From: an uncultured Clostridia bacterium
GTDB taxonomy: Bacteria; Bacillota; Clostridia; Oscillospirales; Oscillospiraceae
DNA length: 26,045 nt
NCBI GenBank assembly: GCA_946539175.1
Contig: CAMNHH010000007.1
Coordinates: 1-26,045, forward strand
Direction of reading: 5' to 3'
The notes beneath the pieces were generated by a model. That model did not search any database and was not told the DNA's origin. It saw only the letters and a list, made by a program, of their open reading frames with translations. How positions within the stretch are numbered: position 1 is the stretch's first letter; every line of letters starts with the position of its first letter. Below, one piece after another: positions 15,979-23,397 of this stretch. A program made the position numbers and the translations under genes.

Positions 15979-17201
15979 TTTCTCTTCCGGAACAAATATT
16001 CATCCAGCTCCGTTTTTACCTTCTCGGGGATCTCCCGGCTGACGGGGCAGAGGGCGGCGCAGGCCATGCGGCGGGTAAATTCCGCGATGAAGGCCACGTC
16101 CTTTTCCATCTGCTCCATGGACAGCAGCTCCGGCAGATCGTAGCGGCAGTGGATGGGGGCCGCGTTGCCGGAGGCCAGCCGGGCGAAGGACAGGGCCGGC
16201 ACGCCCTTGTCCGCGAAGGGGGTGGAGTCGCTGGAGTAGACGCCGATCCTGGCCTCCACCGGGAAGCCCAGCTCCGCGCCGGTGTAGCCGATGTAGCCCG
16301 CCAGCTTCTCCTCCGCAGAGACCCGGGCGATGAACTTGCCCAGCCAGGTGCCGATCATATCCAGATTCACGTTCAGGGCGATCTTCTCCAGCTCCCCCTC
16401 GTGGTCCCGGACGTAGGCCTTGGAGCCCAGCAGGCCCCGCTCCTCGCTGCCGCAGAACAGCAGCCGCAGGCCGTAGTTCAGTTCCCTGTCCTTCAACGCG
16501 TCCAGCACCCCCAGGATGCCCACGCAGCCGGACATGTTGTCGTAGGAGCCGTGGGACAGGGCGGTGGTGTCGTAGTGGGCGGAGAGGACGATCCACTCGT
16601 CCCGCTTGCCGGGCAGCTCCGCGATCACGTTGCGGGACCGGCCCTCCCATTCCTTCTGCTGAACGGAGAGCTTCACCCGGCGGACCCCCTTCCGCCGCAG
16701 CTCCACCGCGTCGGCGGTGTGGAGCATGGCGCAGAGGACCTTCCGCTCCTCCCCCACCACGGCGGCCCGCAGATCCCGCTGGTCGATGTCCCGCTGGGGG
16801 TAGTACATGCTGCCGTACTGGAACAGAATGCCCTTGGCCCCGGCCTTCATCAGATCCTGATAGGCGAAGTAGCCGATGCCGGAGCCGTCCAGCAGAACGA
16901 TCTTGTCCCTGGCCCCGGCAATGGAGACCGGGTCCTGGGCGGGCATGTAGTAGAGCTCGCCCTCCGCCTCGCCGCTGCCGCAGCAGGTGAAGGCCCTGCA
17001 GGGGATCTCCGCGCCGTCGGCCAGCAGCCGGGCCTCCTCGATCTCCCCCATGGCCACGGGAAAGGACTCGATCCGGGCGGCGAGCCCCAGCTCCTCGCAG
17101 CGGGCCTTCAGATACTCCGCCACCCGCAGCTCCTCCGCTGAGCCGCTGGTGTGGACAAAATCCGTATCCGCGAAGATCTGTCTCATGCGATCCTGTGTCA
17201 T
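15972..17201 (-). CDS. M28 family zinc aminopeptidase with PA-type insert
   Basis: This 409-residue peptidase has the metal ligands and catalytic residues of clan MH family M28: H209 in SAHYDTT, D221 in SYDNMSG, E253/E254 in GSEERG, D281 in NLDM, and H351 in PIHCRYDLPE. A protease-associated-like insert (about 80-180) precedes the catalytic core. No signal peptide is seen, so it is probably cytosolic and releases N-terminal residues from peptides. The ATG has an AAAGGAG site upstream and an extended -10 promoter. The last codon and the TAG stop lie in the outermost heptad of repeat element B. It is first in a likely operon with the aldo/keto reductase and the SLH protein. Confidence 0.88.
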   Translation of the reverse strand: MTQDRMRQIFADTDFVHTSGSAEELRVAEYLKARCEELGLAARIESFPVAMGEIEEARLLADGAEIPCRAFTCCGSGEAEGELYYMPAQDPVSIAGARDKIVLLDGSGIGYFAYQDLMKAGAKGILFQYGSMYYPQRDIDQRDLRAAVVGEERKVLCAMLHTADAVELRRKGVRRVKLSVQQKEWEGRSRNVIAELPGKRDEWIVLSAHYDTTALSHGSYDNMSGCVGILGVLDALKDRELNYGLRLLFCGSEERGLLGSKAYVRDHEGELEKIALNVNLDMIGTWLGKFIARVSAEEKLAGYIGYTGAELGFPVEARIGVYSSDSTPFADKGVPALSFARLASGNAAPIHCRYDLPELLSMEQMEKDVAFIAEFTRRMACAALCPVSREIPEKVKTELDEYLFRKRKQ

Positions 17202-17235
17202 AACGTTCCGCTCCTTTCAGTTATGTCTACCTTCT

Positions 17236-17244
17236 ATTATACCA
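17236..17244 (-). promoter_or_regulatory. Extended -10 promoter of the M28 peptidase operon
   Basis: On the minus strand TGGTATAAT gives a perfect -10 (17241-17236) with the TGN extension, about 35 bases before the ATG. The -35 region is poor, which is usual for extended -10 promoters. Confidence 0.65.
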
Positions 17245-17328
17245 TAAGTTTCCGAAAATGGAAGGGGGCAGCGAAAAATATCCGCTGCCCGCCCGAATTT
17301 TCATGCGCCGGGGCTTTCCCGGGGGGGC

Positions 17329-17357
17329 TTGACCTGCCCCGCCAAAGCATGTATAAT
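17329..17357 (+). promoter_or_regulatory. Promoter of the DUF1538 / PII-like operon
   Basis: TTGACC (17329-17334) and TATAAT (17352-17357) are separated by 17 bases. This places the transcript start near 17364 and gives a leader of about 40 bases. Confidence 0.85.
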
Positions 17358-17403
17358 AGAACAAGAAAAACCATGGCGCTCCGCGCCGAAGGGAGGGGGC
17401 CGG

Positions 17404-18936
17404 GTGAACGGTCTGCGCAAAAGTCTCAACGAAAAGCTGCGGGAGGCTCTGGCTTCGGTGCTTCCCATCGTCTTCATCGTGCTGGTGCTCTGCTTTTTGC
17501 TGGTGCCCGTGTCCTCGGGGGTGCTGCTGAGCTTCCTGGCCGGCGGCGCCCTGCTGGTTCTGGGCATGATGTTCTTCACCCTGGGCGCGGAGCTGTCCAT
17601 CTCCCCCATGGGCGAAATGGTGGGCACCCAGATGACCAGGAGCCGCAAGCTCTGGGTCATGGTGCTGCTGGCCCTGGTGCTGGGCTTCATCATCACGGTA
17701 TCGGAGCCGGATCTGCAGGTGCTGGCGGGGCTGGTGCCCGCCATCCCCAATCTGGTGCTGATCGCCGCAGTGGCGCTGGGCGTGGCTGTGTTTCTGGTGC
17801 TGGCCCTGCTGCGTATGCTCTTCGGCATTCCCCTGCCCCGGCTGCTGATCGGCTTCTACGCGCTGGCCTTTCTGCTGGCCCTCTTCGTGCCGAAGGACTT
17901 CCTCTGCGTGGCCTTCGACTCCGGCGGCGTCACCACGGGCCCCATGACGGTGCCCTTCATCATGGCCATGGGCGTCGGCATCTCCGCCATCCGAAACGAC
18001 CGGCACGCCGCCAACGACAGCTTCGGTCTCATCGCCCTCTGCTCCATCGGCCCGGTGATCGCCGTGCTGATCCTGGGGGCGGTCTACGGCAGCTCCGACA
18101 GCGGCTACGTGCTGGCCATGCCGGAGAACGTGGCGGATTCCCGGAGCCTCTGGGCCCTGTTTCAGAACGGGCTGCCCACCTATCTGGGGGAGATTGCCGT
18201 GGCCCTGCTGCCCATTGCGGTCTTTTTCGGCTTCTTCCAGGTCCTGGTGCTGCGGCTGCCCTGGGCCCGGCTGTCCCGGGTCCTGGTGGGCATCGTCTAC
18301 ACCTACCTGGGGCTGGTGCTGTTCCTGACCGGGGCCAACGTGGGCTTCATGCCCGCGGGGATCTACCTGGGGGCCCAGATCGCCGGGCTGGAGGCCCGCT
18401 GGCTGCTGATCCCCATCGGCATGCTGATGGGCTGCTTCATCGTCAGGGCGGAGCCCGCGGTCTACGTGCTGAACAAGCAGGTCTCCGAGATGACCGACGG
18501 CAACATCTCCGAGGCGGCCATGGGCCGGGCCCTCTCCGTCGGCGTGGCGGTGTCCGTGGGCATCGGCATGCTGCGGGTGCTGACGGGGCTCTCCATTCTG
18601 TACTTTCTGGCGCCGGGCTACGCCCTGGCCCTGGGCATCTCCTGCTTCGTTCCCAAGCTCTACACCGCCATCGCCTTTGACTCCGGCGGCGTGGCCTCCG
18701 GCCCCATGACGGCGGCTTTCCTGGTGCCCTTTGCCCAGGGCGCCTGCCAGGCGGTGGGGGGCAATCTGGTGACCGACGCCTTCGGCATCGTGGCCATGGT
18801 GGCCATGACGCCTCTGATCACCATTCAGTTCATGGGCCTGCTGGCCCACCGGCGCAAGCGGCTGGAGGATCAGCGGCTGGCCAAGCTGCTCCAGGCCTGG
18901 GAGGCTCTGGAGGAGGACGCCATTATCCGGCTGTAA
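17404..18936 (+). CDS. DUF1538 family membrane protein (putative transporter)
   Basis: This 510-residue integral membrane protein has roughly a dozen helices and an internal duplication. The signature FDSGGVTTGPMT (171-182) recurs as FDSGGVASGPMT (425-436), each followed by a glycine-rich helix and a DSFGLIA or DAFGIVA segment. Such inverted or tandem halves are typical of secondary transporters; the substrate is unknown. The start is GTG at 17404 with GGAGG 7 bases upstream. An upstream in-frame TTG at 17329 is part of the promoter -35 and cannot be the start. It is cotranscribed with the PII-like gene 12 bases downstream, which suggests that the pair works as a transporter with a regulatory partner. 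Confidence 0.85.
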   Translation: MNGLRKSLNEKLREALASVLPIVFIVLVLCFLLVPVSSGVLLSFLAGGALLVLGMMFFTLGAELSISPMGEMVGTQMTRSRKLWVMVLLALVLGFIITVSEPDLQVLAGLVPAIPNLVLIAAVALGVAVFLVLALLRMLFGIPLPRLLIGFYALAFLLALFVPKDFLCVAFDSGGVTTGPMTVPFIMAMGVGISAIRNDRHAANDSFGLIALCSIGPVIAVLILGAVYGSSDSGYVLAMPENVADSRSLWALFQNGLPTYLGEIAVALLPIAVFFGFFQVLVLRLPWARLSRVLVGIVYTYLGLVLFLTGANVGFMPAGIYLGAQIAGLEARWLLIPIGMLMGCFIVRAEPAVYVLNKQVSEMTDGNISEAAMGRALSVGVAVSVGIGMLRVLTGLSILYFLAPGYALALGISCFVPKLYTAIAFDSGGVASGPMTAAFLVPFAQGACQAVGGNLVTDAFGIVAMVAMTPLITIQFMGLLAHRRKRLEDQRLAKLLQAWEALEEDAIIRL

Positions 18937-18948
18937 GGGAGGTCTGAC

Positions 18949-19641
18949 ATGAGCCAGCTTTCAATGATGGTGACCATCACCAACAAGGTCAACGCGGAGC
19001 GCTTCCAGAAGCTCTACAACGAGTTCGGCGCCAGCGTCAGCTTTCTGAGCTACGGCCGGGGCACCGCCAGCTCCCGGATTCTGAACACCTTCGGCCTGGA
19101 GCGGGCCGAAAAGGCGGTGCTGCACACCGTCGTCAACGACGAGCTGTTTCCCAGGCTCCGGCGGGAGCTGGAAAAGCGCTTTATCATCGACGTGCCGGGC
19201 ACCGGCATCGTCTTTCTGGTCCCCCTCAGCGCCGTGGGCGGCAAGCGGCAGCTGGAGCTGCTGCTGGGGGAGCAGGACTTCATCATGGGGGAGGAATCGA
19301 CCGTGAAGCAGACAGAACAGGAATTGATCGTTGTGATCTCCAACCAGGGCTACTCCGAGATGATCATGGACGCGGCCCGCTCCGCCAAGGCGGGGGGCGG
19401 CACCGTGATCCACGCCAAGGGCACCGGCAAGAAGGGCTCCGAGAAGTTTTTCGGCTTCGTGCTGGCGGAGGAGAAGGAAATGCACTACATCGTGGTGCCC
19501 AGCCGGAACCGGGACGCGGTGATGCGGGCCATTATGGACCAGAGCGGCATCCGCAGCAAGGCCCAGGCCATCTGCTTCTCCCTTCCCGTCACCGCCGTGG
19601 CCGGCATGCGCCTCAGCCTGCCGGAGCCGGATGAGGCCTGA
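18949..19641 (+). CDS. Tandem PII-like regulatory protein
   Basis: This 230-residue soluble protein appears to contain two PII-like ferredoxin-fold domains in one chain, about 4-103 and 123-222. The halves share layout: LSMMVTITNK corresponds to QELIVVISNQ, and PGTGIVFLVPLSAVGG to KAQAICFSLPVTAVAGM. Standard PII signatures, such as the uridylylated tyrosine motif, are not visible, so it is not GlnB or GlnK. A GGGAGG ribosome binding site lies in the 12-base gap after the DUF1538 gene. PII-family proteins often bind a nucleotide and gate a cognate membrane transporter (GlnK with AmtB, SbtB with SbtA). By that analogy it probably senses a metabolite and controls the DUF1538 protein; this is inference from context. 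A strong terminator follows. Confidence 0.8.
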   Translation: MSQLSMMVTITNKVNAERFQKLYNEFGASVSFLSYGRGTASSRILNTFGLERAEKAVLHTVVNDELFPRLRRELEKRFIIDVPGTGIVFLVPLSAVGGKRQLELLLGEQDFIMGEESTVKQTEQELIVVISNQGYSEMIMDAARSAKAGGGTVIHAKGTGKKGSEKFFGFVLAEEKEMHYIVVPSRNRDAVMRAIMDQSGIRSKAQAICFSLPVTAVAGMRLSLPEPDEA

Positions 19642-19650
19642 GGATACGAA

Positions 19651-19693
19651 AAGCCGCCGGGGACCCTTCCTTGTGAAGGTCCCCGGCGGTTTT
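19651..19693 (+). terminator. Terminator of the DUF1538 / PII-like operon
   Basis: CCGCCGGGGACC (19654-19665) pairs with GGTCCCCGGCGG (19678-19689), extended inward by TTC/GAA and followed by TTTT. Confidence 0.9.
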
Positions 19694-19713
19694 CTGCTGC
19701 ATTGGGCAGCAAG

Positions 19714-19734
19714 AGATCGGTGACAGGCAATCGG
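19714..19734. repeat. Short heptad block C
   Basis: Three 7-base units, AGATCGG, TGACAGG and CAATCGG, match the heptads of elements A and B (element B read on the minus strand). The block directly abuts the hairpin at 19736-19795, repeating the heptad-plus-hairpin arrangement. Confidence 0.55.
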
Positions 19735-19735
19735 A

Positions 19736-19795
19736 AAACGATGTTCGCGGCCCCTTGCGGGGAAGGCGGAGGACGGATGGGGCCGCGGATCGTTT
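19736..19795 (-). terminator. Long imperfect hairpin, likely terminator of the hutD-like operon
   Basis: AAACGAT-GTT-CGCGGCCCC (19736-19754) is matched on the other strand by AAACGAT-C-CGCGGCCCC (19795-19779), a stem of about 16 bp with a small internal loop. On the minus strand it lies just after the HutD stop and runs out into TTTT. It may also be the structured core of a heptad element. Confidence 0.6.
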
Positions 19796-19807
19796 CTCAA
19801 TCAGAGC

Positions 19808-20368
19808 TTATACGGTCTGCATCCGGCAGAGCATCAGCCGCACCGTCCCCCTGAGGCTCAGCAGGGCTGGGCCCTCCGCCAGCAGGGCCTCGCCGGGCCG
19901 CAGGCTGCAGCCGGAGGGCTCCACGCTGCAGGCGCCCTCGGCGCAGTAGAGCAGCAGGCGCTCCCCCGCCCCGCAGGACAGGGCGGCGGCATCCTCCTCC
20001 AGACCCAGGGCGTCCAGCCTGCCCCGGACCCTGCCCCGGCGGAGCATCAGGTTGAAGTCGGTGCAGCGGCCCCGGCTGCGGGTGGCGTCGGCCCCGGAGA
20101 AGCGGTGGACCTGAAAGGGCGCCAGCCCCAGCTCCGGCCCGCCGTTGTGAGAGAGGACCAGCTCCCCCTCCAGGATGGAGATCAGCCGCTCGTAGTCCGG
20201 CAGGGCCGTGAACTCCGATTCCTCCAGCTCCACCGAGGCCGAGCTGACCCGCCAGAGGAAGTCCCGCTTTGCGTACAGGGCCTCCGGCGGAAAAATGGCG
20301 ATCTGCGTCGTGGTCCCGCCGGACCATTCCGTCGTTTTGTAATCCTTTGGCGTCAGCTTCCGAATCAT
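19808..20368 (-). CDS. HutD family (Ves-like) cupin protein
   Basis: This 186-residue protein matches the HutD/Ves family, a double-cupin fold. The signature WSGGTTTQIAIFPP (15-28) is near the N-terminus, followed by FLWRVSSASVE and a cupin-like ILEGELVLSHNGG stretch. HutD is linked to histidine use in some bacteria, but its exact activity is unsettled and no hut genes are seen here. A CAGGAGAGG ribosome binding site precedes the ATG. It follows the M18 aminopeptidase by 61 bases of heptad repeat and hairpin, so it is probably cotranscribed with it. Confidence 0.88.
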   Translation of the reverse strand: MIRKLTPKDYKTTEWSGGTTTQIAIFPPEALYAKRDFLWRVSSASVELEESEFTALPDYERLISILEGELVLSHNGGPELGLAPFQVHRFSGADATRSRGRCTDFNLMLRRGRVRGRLDALGLEEDAAALSCGAGERLLLYCAEGACSVEPSGCSLRPGEALLAEGPALLSLRGTVRLMLCRMQTV

Positions 20369-20383
20369 AATCCTCTCCTGAAT

Positions 20384-20420
20384 GCGTTTTGCAGGGGTTC
20401 AAACAGAAATTTGAAAACGC
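20384..20420. other. Overlapping alternative hairpins before the hutD-like gene
   Basis: GCGTTTT (20384-20390) can pair with AAAACGC (20414-20420). Alternatively TTCAAA (20398-20403) can pair with TTTGAA (20410-20415). The two pairings share bases 20414-20415, so they exclude each other. They sit between heptad block D and the HutD ribosome binding site. Confidence 0.45.
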
Positions 20421-20422
20421 CT

Positions 20423-20450
20423 CAATTCTTCATTCTGCACGCTGCATTGA
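20423..20450. repeat. Heptad block D overlapping the M18 stop codon
   Basis: Four 7-base units, CAATTCT, TCATTCT, GCACGCT and GCATTGA, resemble the right block of element A. The stop codon of the M18 gene is the first three bases of the second unit, and the last residues of the enzyme (MQRAE) are encoded by the repeat. Confidence 0.6.
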
Positions 20451-21779
20451 CTCGGCCCGGAAGCCGCCCATGCCGTCGGCGGCGAAGCGGGTGCTGTAGA
20501 AGGCGGCGCTGGCCTGCTCCAGCCAGAGCAGATCCTTGACGCCGGCGGTCTCGTAGGAGGAGTGCATGGCCAGCTGGGGCAGCCCCAGATCCACGGTGTT
20601 CATGGACACGTGGGCCATGGCGATGTTGCCCAGGGTGGAGCCGCCCGCCTCGTCGGAGCGGTTGGCGAAGAACTGGACGGGAACCCCCGCCTTCTGGCAG
20701 ACGCCCCGGAACAGGGCCACGGAGACCGCGTCGGAGGTGTACTTCTGCCCCGCGTGGGCCTTCACCACGATGCCCTCGTTCATATAGGTGCAGTTGGTGG
20801 CGTCGGTCTTCTCGGGGTGGTTGGGATGAACCGCGTGGGCGTTGTCGCAGGAGAGCATGAAGCTCCGGGCCACGGCGCAGCGGTAGTCCTCGTCGTCCAT
20901 GCCCAGGCCGCCCGCGATGCGGCGCAGCACGTCCTCCAGCATGGTGGAGTCGGCGCCCTGCTTGGTGCCGGAGCCCACCTCCTCGTTGTCGAAGCAGCAC
21001 CAGACCTGGATGGTCTTCTCATTTTTGCCCTGCAGGAAGCCCTGGAGGGTGCCCCAGGCGCATTCCAGATCGTCCAGTCGGCCGGCGGAGACGAACTCGT
21101 TCTCCGCGCCCCAGACGGTGGGGGCCATGCGGTTGTAAAGGAACAGGTCGCTGCCCAGGATATCCGCCTCGGCAACCCCCAGCTCCTTGGCCACCAGGGC
21201 CTTGAAGGCGCCCTTTTCCAGCTTGCCGGAGCCGAAGAGGGGCAGCATGTCGATCTGCTTGTTGAAGCTGAAGCCGTCGTTGACCTTCCGGTTCATGTGG
21301 ATGGCCACGTTGGGGATCAGCACCAGGTCCCGGTCAAAGTCCAGCAGCCGGGTCTCGTAGCGCTCCCCCGCCTCGGTTTTGGTCCGGACCAGCACCCGGC
21401 CCGCCACGCCCAGGGGACGGTCCAGCCAGGTGGAGCAGATCATGCCGCCGTAGCCCTCGGTGTTGAGCTGCACGTACTTGTCCCGGACCCGCAGCTCCGC
21501 GTTCTCCTTGAGCTTGAAGCAGGGGGAGTCGGAGTGGGAGGCGGTGAGGGTGAAGGCGGGCTCAGACAGCTCGGTGCCCACCCGGAAGGCCAGGATGCTG
21601 GAGCCGTTGCGGGTGGTGAAGTAGGCGCCGCCGGGCCGGACGGTCCAGCGCCTGCTCTCGGGCAGCTCGGTGAAGCCGGCCTTCAGGAGCGTCTGCCGCA
21701 GGTTCTCCACAGCGTGGAAGGCGGAGGGGCTCTTCTTCAGAAAGTCCATCAGGCCCTGCACAGCAGTCATATTTTCCAT
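20430..21779 (-). CDS. M18 family aminopeptidase
   Basis: This 449-residue cytosolic zinc aminopeptidase (aspartyl-aminopeptidase-like) has all expected family residues: H82 and D84 in ASHSDSP, D236 in GRLDDLE, E266/E267 in FDNEEVGS, D312 in CDNAHAVHPN and H406 in AMHSSYE. It trims N-terminal residues, in this family often acidic ones, from peptides. The ATG has an AAGGAGG site and a promoter with TTGCAT and TATAAT. The final residues come from a heptad repeat that runs through the stop codon, an unusual tail. HutD follows on the same strand. Confidence 0.93.
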   Translation of the reverse strand: MENMTAVQGLMDFLKKSPSAFHAVENLRQTLLKAGFTELPESRRWTVRPGGAYFTTRNGSSILAFRVGTELSEPAFTLTASHSDSPCFKLKENAELRVRDKYVQLNTEGYGGMICSTWLDRPLGVAGRVLVRTKTEAGERYETRLLDFDRDLVLIPNVAIHMNRKVNDGFSFNKQIDMLPLFGSGKLEKGAFKALVAKELGVAEADILGSDLFLYNRMAPTVWGAENEFVSAGRLDDLECAWGTLQGFLQGKNEKTIQVWCCFDNEEVGSGTKQGADSTMLEDVLRRIAGGLGMDDEDYRCAVARSFMLSCDNAHAVHPNHPEKTDATNCTYMNEGIVVKAHAGQKYTSDAVSVALFRGVCQKAGVPVQFFANRSDEAGGSTLGNIAMAHVSMNTVDLGLPQLAMHSSYETAGVKDLLWLEQASAAFYSTRFAADGMGGFRAESMQRAE

Positions 21780-21811
21780 AACAGGTTTCCTCCTTGTTTG
21801 TATCTTTATAT

Positions 21812-21840
21812 ATTATACTATACTCCGAAAACGAATGCAA
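21812..21840 (-). promoter_or_regulatory. Promoter of the M18 aminopeptidase gene
   Basis: On the minus strand TTGCAT (21840-21835) and a perfect TATAAT (21817-21812) are separated by 17 bases. The -35 lies inside the terminator hairpin of the upstream permease gene. Confidence 0.75.
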
Positions 21841-21862
21841 GGGGCCAAAACGGCCCCTTGCA
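21836..21862 (-). terminator. Terminator of the permease gene
   Basis: TGCAAGGGGCC (21836-21846) and GGCCCCTTGCA (21852-21862) form a perfect 11-bp stem with a 5-base loop, 12 bases after the permease stop. The tail on the minus strand is TTCGTTTTC, moderately T-rich. Confidence 0.75.
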
Positions 21863-21874
21863 GCAGTTTTGCAA

Positions 21875-23305
21875 TTAACCCTTCTGCTTCTTGGCGATGG
21901 CGGGCAGGATCAGGCCCAGAGCGGTGAGGACGCAGGGGGTGGCGATGTTCAGGATCATGGTGAAGGTATCCTTGTCGTACATTCCCATCAGGCAGCAGGC
22001 CAGGGTGATGATCAGGCACCACCAGCCGAAGAAATAGGCGGGGCCCTGGCGCTTCACGAAGCGGTAATCGGCATGGATGGTCTTGTAGGCCTTCCGCAGG
22101 GCGATGTAGGCCACGAAGACCCAGCAGTAACGCAGGGGCATGCAGACGGAGTTCAGCTTGGTGAGCTGCTTCAGCACGGAGGCCGCGCCGGGCACCAGAG
22201 ACTGGATCAGGATGATGCTGCCGGAGAGGATGACCACCATCCAGATGCCGTTGACGTAGGCGCCGTACTTGTTCTTCTTCAGCAGACGGTCGGGGATGTA
22301 CTGATGGGTCTTCTCGTTGTCCAGCAGCATCCGCAGGGGGGCGTCGATGGACAGCACCAGGGTGGCCAGCTGGCCGATCATGTTGCAGACGGCGTAGATG
22401 ATCAGCAGGCTGTCACCGATGTGGAAGTAGTTGCCCAGCTTCTGGAAGGCCCAGTAGGAGCCGTTGGCGGCATAGGAGGCGAAGCTCTTGTCGCTGGCGT
22501 TGATCTCATTGGGGTCGAACATCATGCCCATGGCAACGGTGCCCAGGATGGCGCAGACCACCACCATGATGGCCAGGGCGATCATGCCCTTGGGGAAGCC
22601 CTTGGAGGGGTTCTCCACCTTATTGACGTAGGGGGAGATCTTCTCGCAGCCGCCCACGGCGAAGACCAGGATGGACAGGGAGGTGAAGTAGCCCACGTTG
22701 AAGTGGGGGATCAGCGCTTCCTTGGTGAAATGCAGGTCCACGTAGCCGCCGTTGGGGTTGATGAGCGGGGCGGCGAACATCATGACGATGTACAGCAGGG
22801 ACATGACGAACATGGAGGAGCCGGCGATGGTGGTGAGGCTCTTCAGCGGCTTCAGACCGCGGCTGGCGATGAAGGCGAAGATCAGCAGCACCGCCAGGGT
22901 CACCAGCTGCACCGCCAGGGTGGGGAAGGTGTCGTAGGTCTCGGCGTTGCGGAAGATGGCCCAGCTCAGCGCCTTCAGACCGCCGGAGCTCTTGGAGGCA
23001 ATGTAGGTGATGTGGCAGGCCCAGTAGGTCCAGCCGGCGTAGTAGCCCAGCTTGGAGCCCATGGTGTCATGGACCCAGGAGGAGACGCCGCCGCCGGAGT
23101 TCTTGAAGGCGGAGCCCAGCTCGCCCACCATCAGCGCGTAGGGGACGAAGTACAGGGCGAACATGAGAATCCAGGAGAAGATGACCTGGATGCCGTTGAA
23201 ATAGACGAAGCCGTTCAGGACGTTGCCAAAGCCCCAAACCGTGGAGAAGGCCATGAAGGCCAGCATTTGCCACTTGATCTTCTTGGTGTTCTGCGCGGAG
23301 TTCAT
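21875..23305 (-). CDS. APC family amino acid permease
   Basis: This 476-residue transporter has about twelve membrane helices and the general pattern of the amino acid-polyamine-organocation superfamily, near the glutamate/GABA antiporter and YjeM-like branch. Helix 1 carries the broken-helix glycine stretch (STVWGFGNVLNG), and the helix 2-3 region reads GELGSAFKNSGGGVSSWV. The C-terminus is short and basic (AKKQKG). The exchanged amino acid cannot be assigned, and no decarboxylase lies next to it. GAGGG lies 9-10 bases before the ATG. Its own promoter has a palindrome in the spacer, so expression is probably controlled. It ends in a perfect hairpin just before the M18 gene. Confidence 0.88.
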   Translation of the reverse strand: MNSAQNTKKIKWQMLAFMAFSTVWGFGNVLNGFVYFNGIQVIFSWILMFALYFVPYALMVGELGSAFKNSGGGVSSWVHDTMGSKLGYYAGWTYWACHITYIASKSSGGLKALSWAIFRNAETYDTFPTLAVQLVTLAVLLIFAFIASRGLKPLKSLTTIAGSSMFVMSLLYIVMMFAAPLINPNGGYVDLHFTKEALIPHFNVGYFTSLSILVFAVGGCEKISPYVNKVENPSKGFPKGMIALAIMVVVCAILGTVAMGMMFDPNEINASDKSFASYAANGSYWAFQKLGNYFHIGDSLLIIYAVCNMIGQLATLVLSIDAPLRMLLDNEKTHQYIPDRLLKKNKYGAYVNGIWMVVILSGSIILIQSLVPGAASVLKQLTKLNSVCMPLRYCWVFVAYIALRKAYKTIHADYRFVKRQGPAYFFGWWCLIITLACCLMGMYDKDTFTMILNIATPCVLTALGLILPAIAKKQKG

Positions 23306-23368
23306 TTCGGATTTTCCCTCTTTTTCTCTTGTTGTCTGAGGACGGCAGGCGCCCTCGGTGGCAAGCGT

Positions 23369-23397
23369 AATTTATCACTTTTTGTGAAAAAAGTCAA
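23369..23397 (-). promoter_or_regulatory. Promoter of the permease gene with palindrome in the spacer
   Basis: On the minus strand TTGACT (23397-23392) and TAAATT (23374-23369) are separated by 17 bases. The spacer contains the palindrome TCAC-TTTTT-GTGA (23375-23387), which would lie under RNA polymerase and is a candidate repressor site. Confidence 0.6.

Noticed and set aside
17227..18849. 540-codon minus-strand frame opposite the DUF1538 gene
   Set aside because: Rich in His/Gln/Gly with no recognisable fold; it covers the plus-strand promoter and a clear membrane protein.
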